Source of the DNA: Anaerobacillus alkalilacustris
Lineage (GTDB): Bacteria; Bacillota; Bacilli; Bacillales; Anaerobacillaceae
Assembly: GCF_001866005.1 (NCBI RefSeq)
Contig: NZ_MLQR01000036.1
Location: 87,380 to 146,644, forward strand
DNA length: 59,265 nucleotides
Reading direction: 5' to 3'
The position numbers were made by a program, and so were the translations under genes. Positions 43,711 through 53,445 of the stretch are shown here, piece after piece. Below the pieces are notes generated by a model, which saw only the letters and a list, made by a program, of their open reading frames with translations, ran no database searches and had not been told where the DNA came from. The first letter of the stretch is position 1. Every line of letters begins with the position of its first letter.

Positions 43711-46311
43711 TTAAAACAATATTGACTTTACTTGATTTGTTTTTACATTTACTTGGACTTGATTTTTGTTCACTGAAAGAGCTTCTAAAGCTTTTTCATT
43801 TAAATTTGCAAGATTTACATGGTCTATTTCACAGTTGAATTCAAATGCTGCATTTTCTTCTACATCTGTTGTATTATAGAAGCGCAATACAAATCGATTT
43901 TCTTTTTCCGATTTTTTCAATGCGCTTAGTATGATATTAGGTCGAATTTCTTTAAAGAAGCTAAACTCTATTGGTGTTTTAACTTCTGCTTTATTAAGTC
44001 TCATCGCATCATGTGGAATTTTATTATATGTTTCCACTGGCGTGAGATACTCTTTTGCAATTCGTGCAACGTTTGCATGTTGTAAATGTGTTGTAATGGC
44101 AAAATCTAATGTTAGTTTTCCAATCATTTGAGAATCTGGAGTTGGTAATTTGATACCAGATGGGCGACCTGGTCTACGCAGCATTTCTTCTTTTCCAAGG
44201 AAACCAATACTTCTAAACAATGTAATCGCAATTGTATCAAATTCCTCACCGATAATTTCATACTCTCTCGTACTATTTGTTAAAACACTTACACCATAGT
44301 CTTCGTTTGATAAGCTTGCATAACTAAGCATTGGATAGATTGGATCTGGACGCTCGTCCCAATTCTCTTTTTCCCATACATGTATAGCAGAATCAATAAC
44401 ATCTCGTTTAATTGAGCCAAATTGATTGTCTGAAATTGAGAATGATGATGCGATGTTTGTTGGAATTAATGCTCTTAAACGATGATCATTTGCAAAATTG
44501 TTCACTGCAAATTTCACTTCAATAACTGGATTGTAATTGGGAACTGTCACAACAATATGAATATCTACTGCACTATCAACAACTTGGGCTTTACGTTTTT
44601 CTAGATTTTTCGGCACAGAAAGCGTATATTTAATATCTATTGTTCCGCCATATCGATTTTGGCTTATTTGGATATCTGCATTGACGTTATCATTATAAAT
44701 AAGCTCTTCATTTGGTAGTGGAGAGAAGTCATATTCATCACCATCATCACCGCCATTTTCTAATCGAAGCACATTTGTAAAGTTTTGTTTTAATTGCTTA
44801 TCAAAAATATTTAGCGTTCCATTTGAATTCACAGTAATTTCGTAAAAATCTGTATCAATCTTATTTGTTAATTTTAACGAATTTTTTACGTCTTCATCAC
44901 TTTCAACAACAAAGTACGTTTTATAGCCCATTGCAGGAAGTGTGTCTTTTAGTTGAATTGTATATTTTATAAATGGATCATAATTTCCGTAATGAACGAT
45001 TTGGCGATCAATTAAACCAGGATCAGTAACTTCACTTTTGATAACTTCAAAATCTAGTTCATTCGAATCGTTATCAACTAGCTTGAATGATTTTAACTTC
45101 GTCATAACACTGGTAGTCACGACTTCTGTACGCTCATACGGAAGTAAATTAAATGCAGTTAAACGATCATGATGTTTTGCTGTATCCATAGAGTCCACGA
45201 TTTTACGTTTATAAAAAGTTATTAAATGGTCGACTTTTTCTTCCGCAAGGAAAAAACGATTTAAAATTTCACGGTGAACCTTATCAGAGCAACAGCATCC
45301 GATACTATCATGCGCATGATTTTTCATGATTTCCTTCCAAATAAGTTCAATTAAACCATGGTGGTATTCGAAACCTAAACGATATGCAAGGGAAGCAAGC
45401 GGCTCTAATATATTTGTGATTTTATTTTCAATTCTTGCATTTGATGCTTTAATATCCATACGAGTTGAGTAAATACTGCGATGAACACGCATATATTTTC
45501 CATCTAAAAACTCACCTTGTAAGATTGGAAGATCGTTCTGCTTTTCCAATTCCGTAAAGATATTTTCATATTTGCTTAAGAAAAATTCACGTTCTGGATA
45601 AAGCTTGCGCAACTTTTCCATTATGGTAAAAATATTCTTTTGGATTGGCATTTGATCATGACCGTTTGGTAAGATAATATTGTTAGTTGTTGCACCACGA
45701 TCAAGTACAGTGAAATATTTATCTATACGTTTTTGAAGAGCTTCCTCATCCTCAGGCAAATACTTCCCGATTGCGTATCCTAATGGGAACAATTGAACAA
45801 GTACCTTTGATCCATCTTCTGTTTTCCAATAAAACTCAGTTTTGTCTGTACCATGACGTTCAGATGTACCGCGCCAAAATATTGAATAAGTGATATCAAA
45901 ACCGTTTAAGATCATTGGCATTTGTGCTGATTGTCCAAATGAATCTGGAAGATAACCAATTTTCATATAATCGCCAAACTCTTCACTATCTTTTATTCCA
46001 TATAAAAGGTTCCGTACAATCGATTCCCCACAAACTACCATTTCGTCAGTTTGTGTATACCAAGGGCCAATAATTAATCGACCCTCTTGAACAAGCTTTT
46101 TTACACGTTCTTTATTTTCAGGTTTTACTGCAAAATAGTCTTCCAATATAGAAGTTTGTCCATCTAATACATAGTAGGGATAATCCGAATTATTTTCTAA
46201 CATCTCCATGATTTCTTCCATATTGTTCACTAATAAAATTCTTGATTCTTCAGTTGAGAAATACCACTCTCTGTCCCAGTGCATATGTGGAACGATATGA
46301 ACGTTTTTCAT
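43711..46311 (-). CDS. mngB: GH38 alpha-mannosidase, mannosylglycerate-6-phosphate hydrolase (MngB)
   Basis: Cytoplasmic glycoside hydrolase family 38 enzyme of 866 residues. In E. coli, MngB cleaves 2-O-(6-phospho-alpha-mannosyl)-D-glycerate into mannose-6-phosphate and glycerate. Zinc ligands H9, H11 and D13 lie in PHMHWDREW, and the nucleophile is D123 in GYLPDSFGQS. SERHGTDKTEF, NGHDQMP, KYMRVHRSI and KNHAHDSIGCCCSDKVHRE match E. coli MngB almost exactly from memory, well beyond general GH38 similarity. AGGAGGATATA precedes ATG at 46311. It follows mngA by 31 bases. Confidence 0.93.
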   Translation of the reverse strand: MKNVHIVPHMHWDREWYFSTEESRILLVNNMEEIMEMLENNSDYPYYVLDGQTSILEDYFAVKPENKERVKKLVQEGRLIIGPWYTQTDEMVVCGESIVRNLLYGIKDSEEFGDYMKIGYLPDSFGQSAQMPMILNGFDITYSIFWRGTSERHGTDKTEFYWKTEDGSKVLVQLFPLGYAIGKYLPEDEEALQKRIDKYFTVLDRGATTNNIILPNGHDQMPIQKNIFTIMEKLRKLYPEREFFLSKYENIFTELEKQNDLPILQGEFLDGKYMRVHRSIYSTRMDIKASNARIENKITNILEPLASLAYRLGFEYHHGLIELIWKEIMKNHAHDSIGCCCSDKVHREILNRFFLAEEKVDHLITFYKRKIVDSMDTAKHHDRLTAFNLLPYERTEVVTTSVMTKLKSFKLVDNDSNELDFEVIKSEVTDPGLIDRQIVHYGNYDPFIKYTIQLKDTLPAMGYKTYFVVESDEDVKNSLKLTNKIDTDFYEITVNSNGTLNIFDKQLKQNFTNVLRLENGGDDGDEYDFSPLPNEELIYNDNVNADIQISQNRYGGTIDIKYTLSVPKNLEKRKAQVVDSAVDIHIVVTVPNYNPVIEVKFAVNNFANDHRLRALIPTNIASSFSISDNQFGSIKRDVIDSAIHVWEKENWDERPDPIYPMLSYASLSNEDYGVSVLTNSTREYEIIGEEFDTIAITLFRSIGFLGKEEMLRRPGRPSGIKLPTPDSQMIGKLTLDFAITTHLQHANVARIAKEYLTPVETYNKIPHDAMRLNKAEVKTPIEFSFFKEIRPNIILSALKKSEKENRFVLRFYNTTDVEENAAFEFNCEIDHVNLANLNEKALEALSVNKNQVQVNVKTNQVKSILF

Positions 46312-46342
46312 TATATCCTCCTGTTTAACTTTTTTGTCTAAT

Positions 46343-48280
46343 CTATACTGCCTTTTGTTGTAAACCTTTTTTTTGTTGCTCTTTTTTTAATTTACTTTTA
46401 CGTGTTGCAATTAGTAGAAACATTGAAATGAATGCTCCAATTAACGCTGCTCCTAACCAAACGCTAGCTGCTAGTAATAGTGGTTGGCCTGTTACTAATG
46501 CTAGTGAGAAAATACCTGCTCCAGGTACGCTAAGACCAATTTCAAAGTATGCAACAATTGCACCTGTAACAGCCGAGCCCGCAATTAAAGATGGGATAAC
46601 ACGAAGTGGGTCGTTAATCATAAACGGAATTGCCCCCTCAGTAATACCCGCTAATCCTAATAACCAAGTTTGCTTTCCAACTTCTTGTTCTTGTTTTGTG
46701 AATAATTTTTTTCCAATAATTGTTGCACCTGTTACTGCAAAAGCAGATACCATTTTTACTGATGCAAAAGCTGCATAAGGAACAAAATTGCCACTCGCCA
46801 TTGCACCGATACAGAACGTATATGCGGCCTTGTTTATCGGTCCACCAAGGTCAAATGAAACCATCGCACCAAGAATTGCACCTAACAAAATTGCATTTGC
46901 TCCGCTCATTCCATCAAGCCATTGAATTAACCCTGCGTTTAAAGTTGCTAATGGCCTTCCTACCACGAATAACATAATGGAACCAACAACAAGTGTCCCG
47001 ATTACCGGATAGAACCAGAAGCTAATAAATCCAGCGAATGTACCCCTTGATTTCACTTTGTTTTTTAAGAATTTCAAGAAATAACCCGCTAAGAGGCCAC
47101 CAAGCATACCACCTAGGAAACCGCTACCAATCAAATTCGCAGCTACTCCTGCTGCAAAACCCGGTCCTAATGCTGGTTTATCTCCAATTGAGTATGCCAT
47201 GTAAGCTGCTAAAATTGGAATCATTAACTGACCTAAAAGTGACCCACCCAATTGTCTTAATAGCCATAACCAAGAACCTTGTTCAGCGTAAAGTTCTTGA
47301 AGTCCAAACGCTTGCGAAATAAAGACTGCCACAGCTAACGTCATACCACCCGCTACAATGACCGGAATAATATGGGAAATCCCTGTTAATAAAGAATCTT
47401 TGATCTCTGTTTTAACTGATTTTCCTTCATTTCCTTCATTTGAGTCTTCTGTATCGACATATTCTGCTTTTGATGAGTTTTCGGCCTGTTCTAATGCTTG
47501 TTGTAAAATTGATTTAGCATTACGTAATGGTGATGCAACAGAAGTTTTAACCTTAGGCAAATGTTTAAAGCGTTCCCCATCTTTTACTGCTACATCTACT
47601 GCATACACGATTGCAGATGCTTTTTTAAGAAGATCCTTTGTATGTCGGTCTTCAATACCATTAGCGCCTTGTTTTTCAACAAACACGTCAATTCCTAACT
47701 CTTTTCCTGCTTTGACTAGCGCCTCTGCAGACATATACGTATGGGCAATTCCCGCTGGACAAGCTGTGATTGCTAGTATTGTTTTATTTAGCTTTTGAAC
47801 ATTTTTTACTTCATTTGGCTTTTTTATTTCATCAAGACTTTCGTAAAGCTCTTTACCTGTTTTTGCCTGTAGTAGTTTGTTTTTATAGTCTTCATTTGAT
47901 AATCTTGTAACAAGCTCTGATAATAACGACAGATGCATTGAACCCTCTTGATCCTTTGGTATCGCTAACAAAATAACCAATTCAACCTGATTATTTGGAT
48001 CAATGCTTTCCCATGTTCCAATTGGTTTTTCAAGTGTTGCAACTGCAAAAGCTGCTTCTTTTACCGATAAAGATTTTCCATGAGGAATCGCTAATCCGCC
48101 CTCAAAACCAGTAGGTGATAGAGATTCTCTATCCATTACACTTTGGTAAAACTCTTCTTCGGAATGCAATTTCCCGTCTGCGGCTAATTGCTTAATTAAA
48201 AACTTAATAACTTCCTCTTTAGAGGTAAACGATTGTTTCGTTCTAATTAAGGATGGCGATGTCAAACTCTTTAACAACAT
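46343..48280 (-). CDS. mngA: PTS permease EIIABC for 2-O-alpha-mannosyl-D-glycerate (MngA)
   Basis: Fructose-family PTS transporter of 645 residues that imports and phosphorylates mannosylglycerate. Domain order is EIIA (1-150, phospho-His H67 in GGLAIPHGKS), EIIB (165-260, phospho-Cys C174 in ITACPAGIAHTYM) and EIIC (about 290-640, around ten helices). The EIIC stretches GSWLWLLRQLGG, DKPALGPGFAAG, SFDLGGPINKAAY and LLGLAGITEGAIPF agree with E. coli MngA rather than FruA. ATG at 48280 is chosen (AAAGGGG eight bases upstream); an upstream GTG-like extension lacks support. It is the first structural gene of the mng unit. Confidence 0.92.
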   Translation of the reverse strand: MLLKSLTSPSLIRTKQSFTSKEEVIKFLIKQLAADGKLHSEEEFYQSVMDRESLSPTGFEGGLAIPHGKSLSVKEAAFAVATLEKPIGTWESIDPNNQVELVILLAIPKDQEGSMHLSLLSELVTRLSNEDYKNKLLQAKTGKELYESLDEIKKPNEVKNVQKLNKTILAITACPAGIAHTYMSAEALVKAGKELGIDVFVEKQGANGIEDRHTKDLLKKASAIVYAVDVAVKDGERFKHLPKVKTSVASPLRNAKSILQQALEQAENSSKAEYVDTEDSNEGNEGKSVKTEIKDSLLTGISHIIPVIVAGGMTLAVAVFISQAFGLQELYAEQGSWLWLLRQLGGSLLGQLMIPILAAYMAYSIGDKPALGPGFAAGVAANLIGSGFLGGMLGGLLAGYFLKFLKNKVKSRGTFAGFISFWFYPVIGTLVVGSIMLFVVGRPLATLNAGLIQWLDGMSGANAILLGAILGAMVSFDLGGPINKAAYTFCIGAMASGNFVPYAAFASVKMVSAFAVTGATIIGKKLFTKQEQEVGKQTWLLGLAGITEGAIPFMINDPLRVIPSLIAGSAVTGAIVAYFEIGLSVPGAGIFSLALVTGQPLLLAASVWLGAALIGAFISMFLLIATRKSKLKKEQQKKGLQQKAV

Positions 48281-48329
48281 AATTGTAACCCCTTTCGTTA
48301 ATTTGTGTTTCACTATGGATAAATCATAG

Positions 48330-48362
48330 CAAAAAAAAAAAGAAGAAACTGAGTTCTTCTTA
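48330..48362 (-). terminator. Terminator of the RpiR-type regulator gene
   Basis: AAGAAGAAC and GTTTCTTCTT form a stem around TCA with one bulge, followed by eleven T residues on the minus strand. It separates the regulator from mngA. Confidence 0.7.
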
Positions 48363-48387
48363 TATTTACACAGGTCTTTATATTGAA
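48359..48387 (-). promoter_or_regulatory. Predicted promoter of mngA
   Basis: TTCAAT (-35, 48382-48387), 17 bases, TATAAG (-10, 48359-48364). The weak -35 fits an activated promoter. Transcription from it would start inside the terminator stem and so escape it. Confidence 0.5.
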
Positions 48388-48397
48388 CGCGCTTTCA
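48384..48397. promoter_or_regulatory. cre-like site over the mngA -35 region
   Basis: TGAAAGCGCGTTCA on the minus strand, one mismatch to the cre consensus. It overlaps the predicted -35, so CcpA binding would block RNA polymerase. Confidence 0.6.
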
Positions 48398-48414
48398 TGT
48401 GTATTTATACACAT
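48397..48414. promoter_or_regulatory. Palindromic operator candidate for the RpiR-type regulator
   Basis: ATGTGTAT-TT-ATACACAT, 8-base perfect arms, centred about 50 bases before the predicted mngA start of transcription. A related half-site TATTTACAC lies at 48363-48371. It overlaps the last base of the regulator gene. Confidence 0.5.
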
Positions 48415-49163
48415 CATTTTGTTCCTTCCCAATAAAATTCTACTAATGCCCGTAGAATAAGCATTACCGGTGTTTTATCCGTAATGTTATACTCATTAAA
48501 CTTCTTGTAAGGGGAAAAGCAATACAAATTTATATCAGACATTTGCTGCAAGGAATTTTCACTAAAATGCGTAAGTGAAATTAACCGGACTCCTCTTTTT
48601 TTTGCCAACTTAGCCATGTCTAACACCTGAGTCGTCTCACCCGATAAGGAGATAAGGAAAAGAACATCACTTCCTTCAAGATGGTTTACTTCATGTAACA
48701 TATCATGACGATGAAAATAATACTCCGCTTGCTTTCCAACAACCTTAAGGTTTTTCACCATTATTTCACAAATTGGGGCCGTATCCCCAACAGCGAAAAA
48801 TAAAACCCTTCGTGCTTCATGAATTATTTTCTTAACGATGGCGAACTTATTCTGATCCATGAGATCAATTGTTTTATTGATATTTAAAATAAGGGTATTC
48901 TCTGAAAGCACTTTTTCTTGTCTTTGAATTTCCTCCTTCAAGTTATTTTTCATATGAGAAAATCCGTCATAGCCTAATTTTTTTGAAAGCCTTGTAATTG
49001 TATTCGGTACTGTATAGAGCTTTGCAGCTAAATATTGGATTGATAGATTGACTGCCTCCTGTTTATTTTTTATGATGTATTCGACGATTTGATCGTCAGT
49101 ATCATTAAGTTTGTATTCATATTTATGAACTCGTTCTTCAAAAATCATTATTTTAGTGGACAC
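48414..49163 (-). CDS. MurR/RpiR-family transcriptional regulator of the mng locus
   Basis: A 249-residue regulator. The N-terminal RpiR helix-turn-helix domain (about 15-85) contains NLSIQYLAAKLYTVPNTITRLSK, and the C-terminal SIS sugar-phosphate isomerase domain (about 105-230) contains VLFFAVGDTAP and DVLFLISLSGETTQVL. It is the first gene before mngA, same strand, with its own terminator. E. coli uses a GntR-type MngR here, so this is a non-homologous replacement. The start is uncertain: GTG at 49163 or ATG at 49148; neither has ideally spaced AGAAGG. Confidence 0.88.
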   Translation of the reverse strand: MSTKIMIFEERVHKYEYKLNDTDDQIVEYIIKNKQEAVNLSIQYLAAKLYTVPNTITRLSKKLGYDGFSHMKNNLKEEIQRQEKVLSENTLILNINKTIDLMDQNKFAIVKKIIHEARRVLFFAVGDTAPICEIMVKNLKVVGKQAEYYFHRHDMLHEVNHLEGSDVLFLISLSGETTQVLDMAKLAKKRGVRLISLTHFSENSLQQMSDINLYCFSPYKKFNEYNITDKTPVMLILRALVEFYWEGTK

Positions 49164-49427
49164 CTTCTAACGTATGTATTGGAATTGGTTAGTTCTCTCT
49201 GACTAGTACCTATTAACATTACATTTTTCCTGTTTATAAGCTTATTATATACAAAAAGTTAAAGTTAAACCTATGTAGTAGCTCCCTTGAAGCAAAATGC
49301 GAAATTAACCAACGAAGGATTTCAGGCAGTAATAAAGTCAGTTGCTTGCCTGAATTGCCCTTGAGCAAGTGTACTTGCGATAGACAGCTTTCTAACTTCA
49401 GAATTTTTATACGCTTATCTTTTAAAA
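49164..49427. other. Intergenic region upstream of the mng regulator, with a dispersed repeat
   Basis: Holds a copy of the GCTAGACA-type family (about 49308-49392: GAAGGATTTCAGGCAGTAAT to GCGATAGACAGCTTTC). A TATAAT on the minus strand at 49244-49249 is a candidate -10 for the regulator; its -35 is weak. Confidence 0.45.
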
Positions 49428-49428
49428 A

Positions 49429-49482
49429 AGTGCCTAACCGCTTACGTACATTCCAAAGATATATAGGTAGTGGTTAGACACT
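49429..49482 (-). terminator. Terminator of the chemoreceptor gene
   Basis: AGTGTCTAACC (minus strand) pairs with GGTTAGGCACT, one G-U, followed by TTTTTTAAAAG. Confidence 0.7.
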
Positions 49483-49496
49483 ATTAACCGTCACTA

Positions 49497-51515
49497 TTAA
49501 ACTTTAAACTTAGCAATAATCTCTTGTAAGCTTTGAGCTAAGTTTGATAACTCTTCACTTGCTCGTGAAATATCTTCAATAGATGCTGTTTGTTCTTCCA
49601 TTGTTGCTGAAACCTCTTCAGTTGAAGCAGAATTTTCCTCAGCAATAGCGGAAAGACTTTGCAATGTACCAATGATATCATCTTTCATTTTATCGATTTC
49701 TTGACTCGACCTATTTAACTTTTGTACAGCATTTTCTGCTTCTTTCATCGCATCTGAAATCGTTACGTACTTTTGTTTCGTTTCCTTCACGCTTACTTCT
49801 TGTTCCTTTAATATTACAGAAACATTCTCCATCACCTTGACTGCATCGTTTGAATTAAGTTGTAATTCCTTTACAACCTCATCAATAATCTTTGTGGAGT
49901 TTGATGATTGCTCTGCTAGTTTACGAATTTCATCTGCAACTACCGAAAATCCTTTACCAGCTTCACCAGCACGCGCTGCTTCAATTGCTGCATTTAATGC
50001 TAATAAATTCGTTTGCTCTGCAATCGCTGCAATCACACTACTAGCTTCACCAATTTTTTTTGCACTATCATTTGTTTTGAGGATACCTGTTTCAACTTCT
50101 TTTGTTGCTTGAGAGCTTTCGGCGGAGATATTCATTAAGTTGTCAATTTCAACTAAGCCTTCACCAACATGAACAAATACCTTTTCTGATGCTTCATTTA
50201 GCTCTTTTAAGTATATTTGATCTTTGGCTACAGTATCCCCTAACAAAAATGCTTTTTCAGAACCTTCTTCCGTGCTCAATGCTTGGCTAGATGCACCACT
50301 AGCTATTTCAGCAATTGTTTGGGCAACTTCCTCAACTGAACTTGCTGACTGCTGTGAAGTAGCTGTGAGCTGTTCTGATGAAGCTGAAACATTCTCTGCA
50401 GACTTCGTAATATCTACAATAACCGTTCTTAAATTATCTGTCACCGACTGCAAAGCGACTGATAGCTTACCGACTTCATCTCTTCTCTTACTTAAATTTT
50501 CAGGTACATCTTTCGTTAAATCTAAATCTGCTACATGTTGAGAATGCTTAATGATTTTAATAATTGGAGAAGTAATTGATGAACCTATGAAAAAAGTAAT
50601 GACAATACTAATAATAAAAATAATAACCGACACAACCATTATTGCCCACTGTAACCTTGGTATGGCCCCTAGAACTTCGTCTTCTACAGCCGTTATAACT
50701 AAAGACCAATTCGTACCTTCAATCGGTGCAAACGCAGCATATAAATGTTCACCATTATAATGGTAATCATCTATTCCTCTTTTTTCATCTAGTATTCTAG
50801 AAAAAACATGAGCAACCTCTTGAAAAGATTCATCGACTTTTACTTCTTCAAGAGGATTAAATTGACCGGTAACCATTTCTCGATTCGGGTGAGCCAAAAC
50901 CGTTCCATTTTCGTCTATAATATATGCATACCCTTGTTCACCATAGCTCATCTCATCTACAATATTGTTTAAAAAGTTCGCTTCTCCTACCGCTACTAAA
51001 ACCCCAGTAATTTCGTTGTTAAAATACATTGGGATAGACTTTACGATAATCATTTCACCATTGTCATCACTGTTAACACTTATAGTAGGTGGCATGATTT
51101 GCCTTTTTCCTTGTAGTGAGTTTTGATAATACTCTCGTTCCTTAACATTTACAATCTCATTATTTATTCCATAACTATCAGACAAATATAAATTTCCTTT
51201 TAAGTCGACTACTCCAAGCCTTATATAATCACTTTCTTCCGCTTTCTCTAACAAAATAGCCATTTTTGAGGACATTTCTTCATCGGGATTACTTAATACA
51301 GCTATGTTTGTTAATCCTTCTAAATAGCGAAATTCACTTTCAAATCGACTTTCCGTTAAAGAAGCTCCTTCGGAAACTAGTGATTGTATCGCCACTTCCG
51401 CTTCTTCTACAATTAATTTACTAGCATTTCTTAACGTTAAAAATCCTGTGGAAATCGAAATCAATAAAATTAACACTGAAAAATAAACGATTAGCCTTGT
51501 TTTAATACTTTTCAT
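49497..51515 (-). CDS. Methyl-accepting chemotaxis protein
   Basis: Chemoreceptor of 672 residues. The first helix (about 7-27), extracellular dCache domain (about 30-275, with [19 protein letters not shown]), second helix (about 282-305), HAMP (305-360) and cytoplasmic signalling domain are visible. The hairpin tip is [20 protein letters not shown] followed by [20 protein letters not shown]. Ligand unknown; dCache receptors often bind amino acids or carboxylates. It lies alone between the mng and glyS units, and its nearness to a sugar-derivative uptake locus does not by itself imply a shared ligand. Confidence 0.92.
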   Translation of the reverse strand: MKSIKTRLIVYFSVLILLISISTGFLTLRNASKLIVEEAEVAIQSLVSEGASLTESRFESEFRYLEGLTNIAVLSNPDEEMSSKMAILLEKAEESDYIRLGVVDLKGNLYLSDSYGINNEIVNVKEREYYQNSLQGKRQIMPPTISVNSDDNGEMIIVKSIPMYFNNEITGVLVAVGEANFLNNIVDEMSYGEQGYAYIIDENGTVLAHPNREMVTGQFNPLEEVKVDESFQEVAHVFSRILDEKRGIDDYHYNGEHLYAAFAPIEGTNWSLVITAVEDEVLGAIPRLQWAIMVVSVIIFIISIVITFFIGSSITSPIIKIIKHSQHVADLDLTKDVPENLSKRRDEVGKLSVALQSVTDNLRTVIVDITKSAENVSASSEQLTATSQQSASSVEEVAQTIAEIASGASSQALSTEEGSEKAFLLGDTVAKDQIYLKELNEASEKVFVHVGEGLVEIDNLMNISAESSQATKEVETGILKTNDSAKKIGEASSVIAAIAEQTNLLALNAAIEAARAGEAGKGFSVVADEIRKLAEQSSNSTKIIDEVVKELQLNSNDAVKVMENVSVILKEQEVSVKETKQKYVTISDAMKEAENAVQKLNRSSQEIDKMKDDIIGTLQSLSAIAEENSASTEEVSATMEEQTASIEDISRASEELSNLAQSLQEIIAKFKV

Positions 51516-51880
51516 CTTCCAAACCTACTTTCGCTAATAAATTTAATCACAGTTCTCTTTTTCATTATATTTTAATAGAAAACAAGTTTCAACATAGTCA
51601 TTAGGGAGAAACTGGTCAAACTCTTGATACTTGAATAATTAGATCTATAAAACAGATATAAATTCTACATATCCTGACAAATTACCCTCCCACCGTATAT
51701 TATATTAAAATAACAAATCCGATGTAGTAGTTTAGAGTTGCAATAGACCAAAGTCTACCTCAACACCGCGTCTTAATATAGAAAATTAGAAGTGTACCAC
51801 TCTATTAATCACAAAATAATACTTTTGTAATATCGACTTTCTTCTACAATTTTCACCAATCTTCGTAACGAATTCAATGA
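51516..51880. other. Gap between the chemoreceptor gene and the glyQS terminator
   Basis: AT-rich, no gene. TAGAC-CAA-GTCTA near 51753 is a small palindrome. I looked for a sigma-D promoter and a cyclic-di-GMP riboswitch for the chemoreceptor and saw neither. Confidence 0.45.
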
Positions 51881-51921
51881 AAAAAAACGAGTTCGGATAT
51901 TTAATCCAAACTCGTTTTTTT
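51881..51921 (-). terminator. Terminator of glyQS
   Basis: AAAAAAACGAGTT pairs with AACTCGTTTTTTT, extended by GGAT/ATCC, around ATTTA. Confidence 0.8.
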
Positions 51922-51924
51922 AGC

Positions 51925-51990
51925 TTGTACTTTTCTTTGTCTAGCTTCAGCGCCTACGAGCTCGTGATCAAGGCGCTTGTGCTTTTCTTC
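51925..51990 (-). repeat. Copy of the GCTAGACA dispersed repeat
   Basis: Minus strand AAGAAAAGCACAAGCGCC, GAGCTCGTAGGCGC and GAAGCTAGACAAAG. The AGCGCC/GGCGCT arms can pair. It lies between the glyQS stop codon and its terminator. Confidence 0.6.
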
Positions 51991-53373
51991 TTAAAATTGG
52001 ATTTTTTCTTCTAAGAAGCTTTTTAACTCGACGATTGGTACACGTGTTTGTTCCATTGTATCACGGTCACGTACTGTTACCATTTGATCTGTTTCTGAAT
52101 CAAAGTCGTATGTGATACAGAAAGGTGTCCCAATTTCATCATGACGACGGTAGCGTTTCCCGATAGAACCAGCTTCATCGTAATCAACCATGAAATTTTT
52201 CGCAAGTTCGCCAAATACTGCACGCGCGTTTTCAGATAATTTCTTTGACAAAGGAAGAATTGCGGCTTTATAAGGTGCTAACGCTGGGTGTAGTCGCATT
52301 ACTGTACGACTCGTTCCATCTTCAAGAGCTTCTTCATCGTAAGCATCAACTAAGAAAGCTAATGTCACACGGTCCGCCCCTAATGAAGGCTCGATACAAT
52401 ACGGAATGTATCGCTCGTTTGTTTCTTGATCAATGTATTGGAAATCCTCACCCGAAAACTCCATGTGCTGTTTTAAGTCATAATCTGTACGAGAAGCTAC
52501 ACCCCAAAGCTCTCCCCAACCAAATGGGAATTTATATTCAAAATCTGTTGTTGCGTTACTGTAATGAGAAAGCTCATCATCTGAGTGATCACGCATGCGT
52601 ACATTTTCTTTTTTCATCCCAAGTCCACTTAACCATTTATCTGCTTGTTCTTTCCAGAAATCAAACCACTTTAATTCCTCACCAGGTTTACAGAAAAACT
52701 CAAGCTCCATTTGTTCAAACTCACGTGTACGGAACGTAAAGTTACCAGGTGTAATCTCATTACGAAAACTCTTACCTACTTGGCAAATTCCAAATGGAAG
52801 CTTTTTGCGCATCGTTCTTTGCACATTTTTAAAGTTGACAAAAATTCCTTGCGCCGTTTCTGGACGTAAAAAGATTTCGTTTGAACTTGATTCTGTTACA
52901 CCTTGGAATGTTTTAAACATTAAGTTAAATTGACGAATTGACGTATAGTCTAACTCCCCACATTCAGGACAAACAATTTCATGCTCTTGAATTAATTGTT
53001 CCATTTTTTCAAACGGAAGTCCGTCAACGACTATTTCCATCCCTTTTGCTTCAAGAGCATTTTCTATAATTTTATCAGCACGATGTCTCGCTTTACATTT
53101 TTTACAGTCAATCATCGGATCATTGAAGTTGCCGATATGACCAGAAGCTTCCCAAGTTCTAGGATTCATTAAGATAGCAGCATCAAGACCAACATTGTAT
53201 GGAGATTCTTGAACAAATTTTTGCCACCAAGCTTTTTTTACATTATTTTTTAATTCTGTTCCAAGCGGGCCGTAATCCCAAGTATTAGCAAGACCTCCGT
53301 ATATCTCTGAACCTGGAAAAATAAATCCACGATGCTTTGCATGTGCAACAATTTGATCCATTGTTTTCGTCAT
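51991..53373 (-). CDS. glyQS: Glycyl-tRNA synthetase, dimeric (alpha2) type
   Basis: Class II aminoacyl-tRNA synthetase of 460 residues, a single-chain homodimer. Motifs: [23 protein letters not shown] at the N terminus (first part), motif 2 [25 protein letters not shown] region (FRNEITP and [11 protein letters not shown]), CXXC zinc pairs (CKKCKARH and CPECG), and motif 3 [14 protein letters not shown]. subtilis instead has two-subunit GlyQ/GlyS; the dimeric type occurs in B. cereus group and staphylococci. ATG at 53373 follows a T-box leader. Confidence 0.95.
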   Translation of the reverse strand: MTKTMDQIVAHAKHRGFIFPGSEIYGGLANTWDYGPLGTELKNNVKKAWWQKFVQESPYNVGLDAAILMNPRTWEASGHIGNFNDPMIDCKKCKARHRADKIIENALEAKGMEIVVDGLPFEKMEQLIQEHEIVCPECGELDYTSIRQFNLMFKTFQGVTESSSNEIFLRPETAQGIFVNFKNVQRTMRKKLPFGICQVGKSFRNEITPGNFTFRTREFEQMELEFFCKPGEELKWFDFWKEQADKWLSGLGMKKENVRMRDHSDDELSHYSNATTDFEYKFPFGWGELWGVASRTDYDLKQHMEFSGEDFQYIDQETNERYIPYCIEPSLGADRVTLAFLVDAYDEEALEDGTSRTVMRLHPALAPYKAAILPLSKKLSENARAVFGELAKNFMVDYDEAGSIGKRYRRHDEIGTPFCITYDFDSETDQMVTVRDRDTMEQTRVPIVELKSFLEEKIQF

Positions 53374-53445
53374 TTTTACTACACTCCCTAAATTTTATGA
53401 AATTTTTTATTAAGCCTAAGTGATAAGGCGTTTCTACCTCATACG

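Noticed and set aside
47358..47798. 146-codon open frame antisense to mngA
   Set aside because: Shadow of the PTS gene, Ser/Thr-rich translation typical of antisense frames.
51516..51880. Cyclic-di-GMP riboswitch or sigma-D promoter upstream of the chemoreceptor
   Set aside because: Looked for both on the minus strand; neither conserved riboswitch words nor a TAAA-N15-GCCGATAA promoter were found.
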